In this document: positions 6,897 through 9,993 of the stretch, in pieces
Position numbering within the stretch: the first letter of the stretch is position 1
Layout: the number at the start of each line of letters is the position of its first letter
Origin: JBDREF01 sp043820045
Lineage (GTDB): Bacteria > Planctomycetota > Phycisphaerae > Sedimentisphaerales > Anaerobacaceae
Length of the DNA: 9,993 nucleotides
Direction: 5' to 3'
NCBI GenBank assembly: GCA_043820045.1
Contig: JBDREF010000231.1
Location: forward strand, 1-9,993
Program-made: the position numbers and the translations under genes
The notes under the pieces: model-generated
What the model was told of the DNA's origin: nothing
The model's input: the letters and a program-made list of their open reading frames with translations, nothing else
Databases searched by the model: none

Positions 6897-6967
6897 GTAG
6901 GATGGGCTTTAGCCCATGCGGATTCCGCGTGTGCAATCCCGGCGCGCCGGGATGTTGCACATCCTAC
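6897..6967. repeat. 71-bp cloverleaf-like palindromic repeat element
   Basis: Outer arms GTAGGATG (6897-6904) and CATCCTAC (6960-6967) are perfect inverted repeats. Between them are three self-complementary units. ATGGGCT/AGCCCAT (6902-6917) has a two-base loop. GCGG-ATT-CCGC spans 6918-6928. TGTGCAA (6930-6936) pairs with TTGCACA (6955-6961) and encloses the 16-base palindrome TCCCGGCGCGCCGGGA (6937-6952), with a TG bulge at 6953-6954. The arm ends overlap the outer stem, so alternative folds exist. The design looks like a REP/MITE-type mobile palindrome, and the GGGCTTTAGCCC core is reminiscent of short dispersed repeats in planctomycete and other genomes (recollection, not a search). No open reading frame or transposase is inside. 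It lies in the leader of copy A, between the promoter at 6985 and the ribosome site. Confidence 0.75.
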
Positions 6968-6984
6968 AAGCTCTCTGGGGCCTG

Positions 6985-7013
6985 ATAATACCAGATGCAA
7001 TCGAAGCCCGCAA
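6985..7013 (-). promoter_or_regulatory. Putative promoter for the oxidoreductase-DUF6807 operon
   Basis: On the - strand TTGCGG (7013-7008) is followed by a 17-bp spacer and TATTAT (6990-6985, five of six matches to the -10 consensus). Transcription from here would begin near 6978 and run through the cloverleaf element before reaching the copy A ribosome site at about 6866-6870. The -35 is weak, so the call is tentative. Confidence 0.4.
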
Positions 7014-7024
7014 CGCGAATTTCC

Positions 7025-7053
7025 TTGCATTTGAAAGGCATTTGTTTTATCTT
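7025..7053 (+). promoter_or_regulatory. Possible promoter with direct heptamer repeat for the TIM-barrel gene
   Basis: TTGCAT (7025-7030), a 17-bp spacer and TATCTT (7048-7053) make a weak sigma70-like match, placing the start about 45 bases before the gene. It overlaps a direct repeat GCATTTG at 7027-7033 and 7038-7044, spaced 11 bp start to start, about one helical turn. Such spacing could suit a dimeric regulator serving both divergent operons; this is inference only. Confidence 0.28.
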
Positions 7054-7105
7054 CGGTTTCAACGCATAAGGCACAGGCCTAATGCCAGATAAGGAGAAGA
7101 CACAG

Positions 7106-7963
7106 ATGACCGAGAAAGAACGCAACAGAAGACAGTTTCTGCAATTAGCAGGCATAGGTGCGGCGGCCTCGCTGACAGTCGCAAGCGGTTCTTTGGCGCA
7201 GAATCGTCGTTCCACCGGACGACGGGCGGGTAAGCCGCAGTTTGAGCTGGGCCTGGCTTCGTACACCTTGAGAAAGTTCGACCTGGACCAGACGCTGGCG
7301 ATGACCAAACGGGTCGGACTAAAGTACATCTGCTTCAAGAGCATGCACTTAGAGCTGGACAGCACGCCGGCACAGATCGAGGCGACCGTCGCGAAGGTCA
7401 AGGAAGCCAGCCTGATACTCTACGGCGGCGGGGTAATCTCGATGAAAAACGAGGGGCAGGTAAATCAGGCTTTCGATTACGCAAAAGCCGCAGGGATGAA
7501 GGTCATAATAGCATCCCCTTCACCGGAGATGCTGCCTCTCGTCGACAAGAAGGTCCGTCAATACGACATCAAGGTGGCGATCCACAACCACGGCCCCGGA
7601 GACGAGACCTATCCGACACCCTCGGCCGTATATAAGCGTGTAAAGGATTTAGACAAACGAATCGGCATGTGTCACGACATCGGACACACCAAGCGCGTGG
7701 GCGGTGACCCGATAGCTGAGACCGTGGAGTGTGCCGACAGGCTCCACGATGTGCATATTAAAGATGTCTCAGCCGCAACCGCCAAGGGCAGCGCCGTTGA
7801 GATCGGCCGTGGGGTAATTGATATTCCGCTGTTTCTCCGGACGCTGGTGAAAATCAAATACGACGGCATCGTTTCGTTCGAGTACGAAAAAGACGCCGAC
7901 GATCCGTTGGCGGGTCTGGCAGAGTCGGTCGGCTACATAAATGGTGTGCTGGCGACCATCTGA
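7106..7963 (+). CDS. Tat-exported xylose-isomerase-like TIM-barrel sugar isomerase/epimerase
   Basis: A 285-residue protein of the AP-endonuclease-2 / xylose-isomerase-like TIM-barrel superfamily. The N-terminus NRRQFLQLAG (7-16) and the alanine-rich run after it are a twin-arginine signal, with likely cleavage after SLAQ (29-32). Barrel strands follow: FELGLASYTL, GLKYICFKSM, MKVIIASPSP, KVAIHNHGPGDE, RIGMCHDIGH, DVHIKDV and GIVSFEYE. Probable metal or catalytic residues are His160 or His162, Asp191, His217 and Glu259; the Glu often found in the strand of His160 is a His here. The family isomerises or epimerises sugars and keto-sugars, and some members act on 3-keto-glycosides. I chose ATG 7106 because AAGGAG (7091-7096) lies nine bases upstream; ATG 7082 has no good site. 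Divergent from the oxidoreductase operon, it probably works on the same sugar outside the cytoplasm. Confidence 0.88.
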   Translation: MTEKERNRRQFLQLAGIGAAASLTVASGSLAQNRRSTGRRAGKPQFELGLASYTLRKFDLDQTLAMTKRVGLKYICFKSMHLELDSTPAQIEATVAKVKEASLILYGGGVISMKNEGQVNQAFDYAKAAGMKVIIASPSPEMLPLVDKKVRQYDIKVAIHNHGPGDETYPTPSAVYKRVKDLDKRIGMCHDIGHTKRVGGDPIAETVECADRLHDVHIKDVSAATAKGSAVEIGRGVIDIPLFLRTLVKIKYDGIVSFEYEKDADDPLAGLAESVGYINGVLATI

Positions 7964-8023
7964 GAACAAGGTGGGTGGCGCGGAAGTACGCAGCGAAGTT
8001 GGCATTGCTAAGGTGGATTTGTT

Positions 8024-9481
8024 ATGCAGTACAATATTCGCATGGTGAGCACGTATCCGCCGCGAAGGTGCGGCATAGGGACTTTCTCGCGTGACCTGGC
8101 CACCGCGCTTGGAAATTTTACGGCTGAAGTCGGCAATATAAGGATCGCGGCGATTGACCGCGGCAACGGGCCTTACGGCCTGCCTGTGGACCTTACGATC
8201 GATCAATACAACCCCCAGTCGTGGCAGGATACGACCACTCACATAATAGCCCGTGCCAAGGAGAGTCGTAATCCGACGGTCGTTCTTCTCCAGCACGAGT
8301 ACGGCCTGGACCCGGGCGACAACGGCGAGGACGGGCAGGGAACCAACTTCGTCAAAATGGCAAAAGCCTTCAAGGCAAACGGTCTGACGAGCCTTGTCTA
8401 TCTGCATACGGTCCTCAACGACCCTGACCTGCACCAGAAGAAGGTCCTGCAGGACCTGGCCGAGTTCAGCGACGGATTGGTCGTGACGACAGAAAGTGCC
8501 ATCCACATACTCGAATCGGAGATCTACGGGATCGCCCATGCCAAGCTCAAACACATCGACCACGGAATCAGGATGCAGCAGCGCTCCCAGTACGACCGGC
8601 TCGAAATAAAACGCAGGTACGGGCTGGAGAACCGTTTTCTGGTTACGACGCTCGGGCTGCTCTCGCCGGGCAAAGGGATTCAGTACAGCATACGCGCTTA
8701 CGGCAAGTTTTTGGCCGAGTCCTGCACCGAGGCCCAGAGGAGACGTATGGTCTATCTCATCGCCGGCCGATGTCACCCTGAATTCGTCAAAGCCGAAGGC
8801 GGAGAGCACTATCGCCAGTACTGGGCTTTGCTGACCGAGGCGCTGGAAGGTTCCAAATTAAAGTGGTGCAAAGTCAAGGAACTTCAGGAGACCGACTTCG
8901 GCGAGTATGACGTCGTCTTCCTCGATGTCTTCCTGGACGAGACGACGTTCGTCGAACTCTATGCGGCGGCAAACGCCGTGGTACTGCCCTACCTCAACAT
9001 GCAGCAAATATCAAGCGGCATACTGGCCGATACGCTCGGTTCCGGCAGGGTCGCGATCTCGACCAAGTTCATGTATGCCAAGGAGCTGATTCACTCCAAC
9101 AAGAAATGTCCCGAAGGTCTGATCGTCGGAAGGTACGCAAGAGGCATACTGGTCGATTCCGGCGAGCCGTCCGTCCAGCAAATAGCGATGGCTCTCGACT
9201 ATGTGGCTTTCAACCAGAAGAAACGGCTCTTGATGGAAAAGCAGGCCCACCAGAGAGGCTATCAGATGAGATGGGACAACAGTGCCTGGGCGCTGCTGCA
9301 GTATATCGATTTCGTCAAAGAGCTGGAAGAGATCATCACCGGCCGCGGCGTTAAATTGAACAGGGAAAAACCCTCGACCCTGGAACTGGCCAAACGCCGG
9401 AACACCCCGGACGTCGCCCACTCCCCGCACGAAACACTCTCGGCTCCGGGCCCGGGATCGCACGGAACGCCGCAAGCCTGA
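8024..9481 (+). CDS. GT4-type glycosyltransferase
   Basis: A 485-residue cytoplasmic glycosyltransferase with GT-B architecture. The N-terminal domain begins with the acceptor-side glycine loop TYPPRRCGIGTFSRDL (10-25) and has LLQHEYGL (88-95). The C-terminal domain begins at GLLSPGKGI (211-219), the typical GT4 donor-domain entry. PYLNMQQISSGILADTLG (322-339) takes the place of the Glu-x7-Glu motif, as Gln328 and Asp336, followed by YAKELI. This QISSG variant resembles transferases that I recall beside GH130 mannoside phosphorylases, so a mannosyl- or glucosyltransferase is plausible, but no phosphorylase gene is in the window. Residues from about 441 on form a polar, Pro/Ser-rich tail. ATG 8024 has AAGGTGG (8010-8016) seven bases upstream. 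The 60-bp gap from the TIM-barrel gene permits co-transcription, yet this protein has no signal and may serve another pathway. Confidence 0.87.
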   Translation: MQYNIRMVSTYPPRRCGIGTFSRDLATALGNFTAEVGNIRIAAIDRGNGPYGLPVDLTIDQYNPQSWQDTTTHIIARAKESRNPTVVLLQHEYGLDPGDNGEDGQGTNFVKMAKAFKANGLTSLVYLHTVLNDPDLHQKKVLQDLAEFSDGLVVTTESAIHILESEIYGIAHAKLKHIDHGIRMQQRSQYDRLEIKRRYGLENRFLVTTLGLLSPGKGIQYSIRAYGKFLAESCTEAQRRRMVYLIAGRCHPEFVKAEGGEHYRQYWALLTEALEGSKLKWCKVKELQETDFGEYDVVFLDVFLDETTFVELYAAANAVVLPYLNMQQISSGILADTLGSGRVAISTKFMYAKELIHSNKKCPEGLIVGRYARGILVDSGEPSVQQIAMALDYVAFNQKKRLLMEKQAHQRGYQMRWDNSAWALLQYIDFVKELEEIITGRGVKLNREKPSTLELAKRRNTPDVAHSPHETLSAPGPGSHGTPQA

Positions 9482-9612
9482 GGCCGAAGAAAATAGGGAC
9501 AAACATCCTGGCGTTCAGTCGATGTTCCTGTTTTATCCCGGAATTGCGCGCACATTCACGGCAGCCGTACAGACCGGAGCCTTTCCTGCGAGACTGAACG
9601 GAAACCGTTATT

Positions 9613-9993
9613 TCAGCTCAGCTTGACGGGTTTTTGCTCTTTTGCGGATTTGTAGATTGCCAGTATCACTTCGACTGCTCTGCGGGCTTCGCGGCCGTCG
9701 ATCCAGAAGTCCTCGCCGGAATCGAGGGCATCGAGAAAGGCCTTGAAATTCCGCGTATGATTCTCGTGCGTGATGGCGGCCGGGTCGGCGACACCGCCAC
9801 CGCCTTCGATCTCGCCGAACTTCTTGAGGACTTCGGCGTCCTCGGGTCTTTCGTCGGCGAACTGCCAGACGGTGATACTGTTTTCCACGTTGACGATGGT
9901 GCCCTTGGTGCCGGTGATTTCGAATCGCCGGAACTGGCCCGGGAATGAAGCGGTCGTGCCGTAGATTACTCCCAACGCGCCGTTTGTGTAACG
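9613..9993 (-). CDS. Gfo/Idh/MocA family oxidoreductase, C-terminal part (5' end outside window)
   Basis: The frame is open from the right edge (starting RYTNGALGVIYGTTASFPG) to a TGA at 9613-9615, giving 126 codons. FTNGALG/IxGTTASFPG followed by FEITGTKGTI and the late ENHTRNFKAFLDALDSGEDFWIDGREARRAVEVILAIYKSAKEQKPVKL is the usual end of Gfo/Idh/MocA dehydrogenases. The nucleotide-binding half is outside the window, so export and cofactor motifs cannot be judged. Its C-terminus differs from copies A and B (no RPMRSPW end), so it belongs to another subfamily. The TTG at 9975 is an internal leucine codon, not a start. It converges on the glycosyltransferase gene, leaving a 131-bp gap without a convincing terminator. 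Confidence 0.88.
   Translation of the reverse strand, partial: RYTNGALGVIYGTTASFPGQFRRFEITGTKGTIVNVENSITVWQFADERPEDAEVLKKFGEIEGGGGVADPAAITHENHTRNFKAFLDALDSGEDFWIDGREARRAVEVILAIYKSAKEQKPVKLS

Noticed and set aside
6860..7030. N-terminal extension of oxidoreductase copy A by 57 codons
   Set aside because: It would read through the palindromic element and put residues before the Tat signal; the ATG at 6859 has AGGAG at proper spacing and aligns with the start of copy B.
7769..8809. 346-codon - frame across the TIM-barrel and glycosyltransferase genes
   Set aside because: It spans two genuine + genes and their spacer and has no family resemblance.
9496..9539. Intrinsic terminator after the glycosyltransferase gene
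   Set aside because: GGGA/TCCC and AAAC/GTTT pairs exist, but the stem is broken and AT-poor pairing is weak, with no T-run following the stem.
9512..9600. 9-bp inverted repeat CGTTCAGTC / GACTGAACG across the convergent gap
   Set aside because: The arms are 71 bases apart with no supporting inner structure; a match of this length can arise by chance in a window this size.

Overview
The window looks like chromosomal DNA from a free-living heterotroph of the Planctomycetota, most likely a Phycisphaerae/Sedimentisphaerales-like lineage; Lentisphaerota or Verrucomicrobiota are less likely alternatives. The basis is the gene mix: a Tat-exported sulfatase, Tat-exported Gfo/Idh/MocA oxidoreductases, a Tat-exported xylose-isomerase-like TIM barrel and a secreted DUF6807 (PmoA-like) protein. 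The DNA is moderately GC-rich with good Shine-Dalgarno sites. This assignment is inference from gene content. No rRNA, tRNA, CRISPR array, phage gene or transposase was seen.

Layout. Bases 1-863 hold the 3' end of a PLP-dependent D-cysteine desulfhydrase/ACC-deaminase-type gene and a VOC (glyoxalase-fold) gene, both on +. A 248-bp gap follows, with a long bulged hairpin and a good sigma70-type promoter. Bases 1112-3124 form a + strand operon: an exported sulfatase, a 114-aa PH-like protein and a 63-aa coiled-coil protein ending in a half EF-hand. Bases 3166-6859 form a - strand operon, read right to left: Gfo/Idh/MocA copy A (448 aa), copy B (448 aa), then the DUF6807 protein. A 246-bp divergent intergenic region (6860-7105) separates it from the + strand TIM-barrel gene (7106-7963). 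That region carries a 71-bp cloverleaf-like palindromic element and plausible promoters in both directions. A GT4-type glycosyltransferase follows (8024-9481, +). The 3' end of a third Gfo/Idh/MocA-type gene enters from the right edge on the - strand (9613-9993).

How the genes fit together. The divergent block 3166-7963 encodes four exported proteins: two NAD(P)-dependent oxidoreductases and a TIM-barrel isomerase/epimerase with twin-arginine signals, and a DUF6807 protein with a Sec signal. The combination resembles oxidation-based glycoside processing sets, in which a Gfo/Idh/MocA enzyme oxidises a sugar hydroxyl and a TIM-barrel enzyme acts on the keto-sugar, here apparently in the periplasm. 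With the neighbouring sulfatase it suggests handling of (sulfated) glycans, but the substrate cannot be read from the sequence. The most notable non-coding features are the cloverleaf repeat, the related NNATTGA heptad pairs in the two operon spacers, and the hairpin upstream of the sulfatase promoter.
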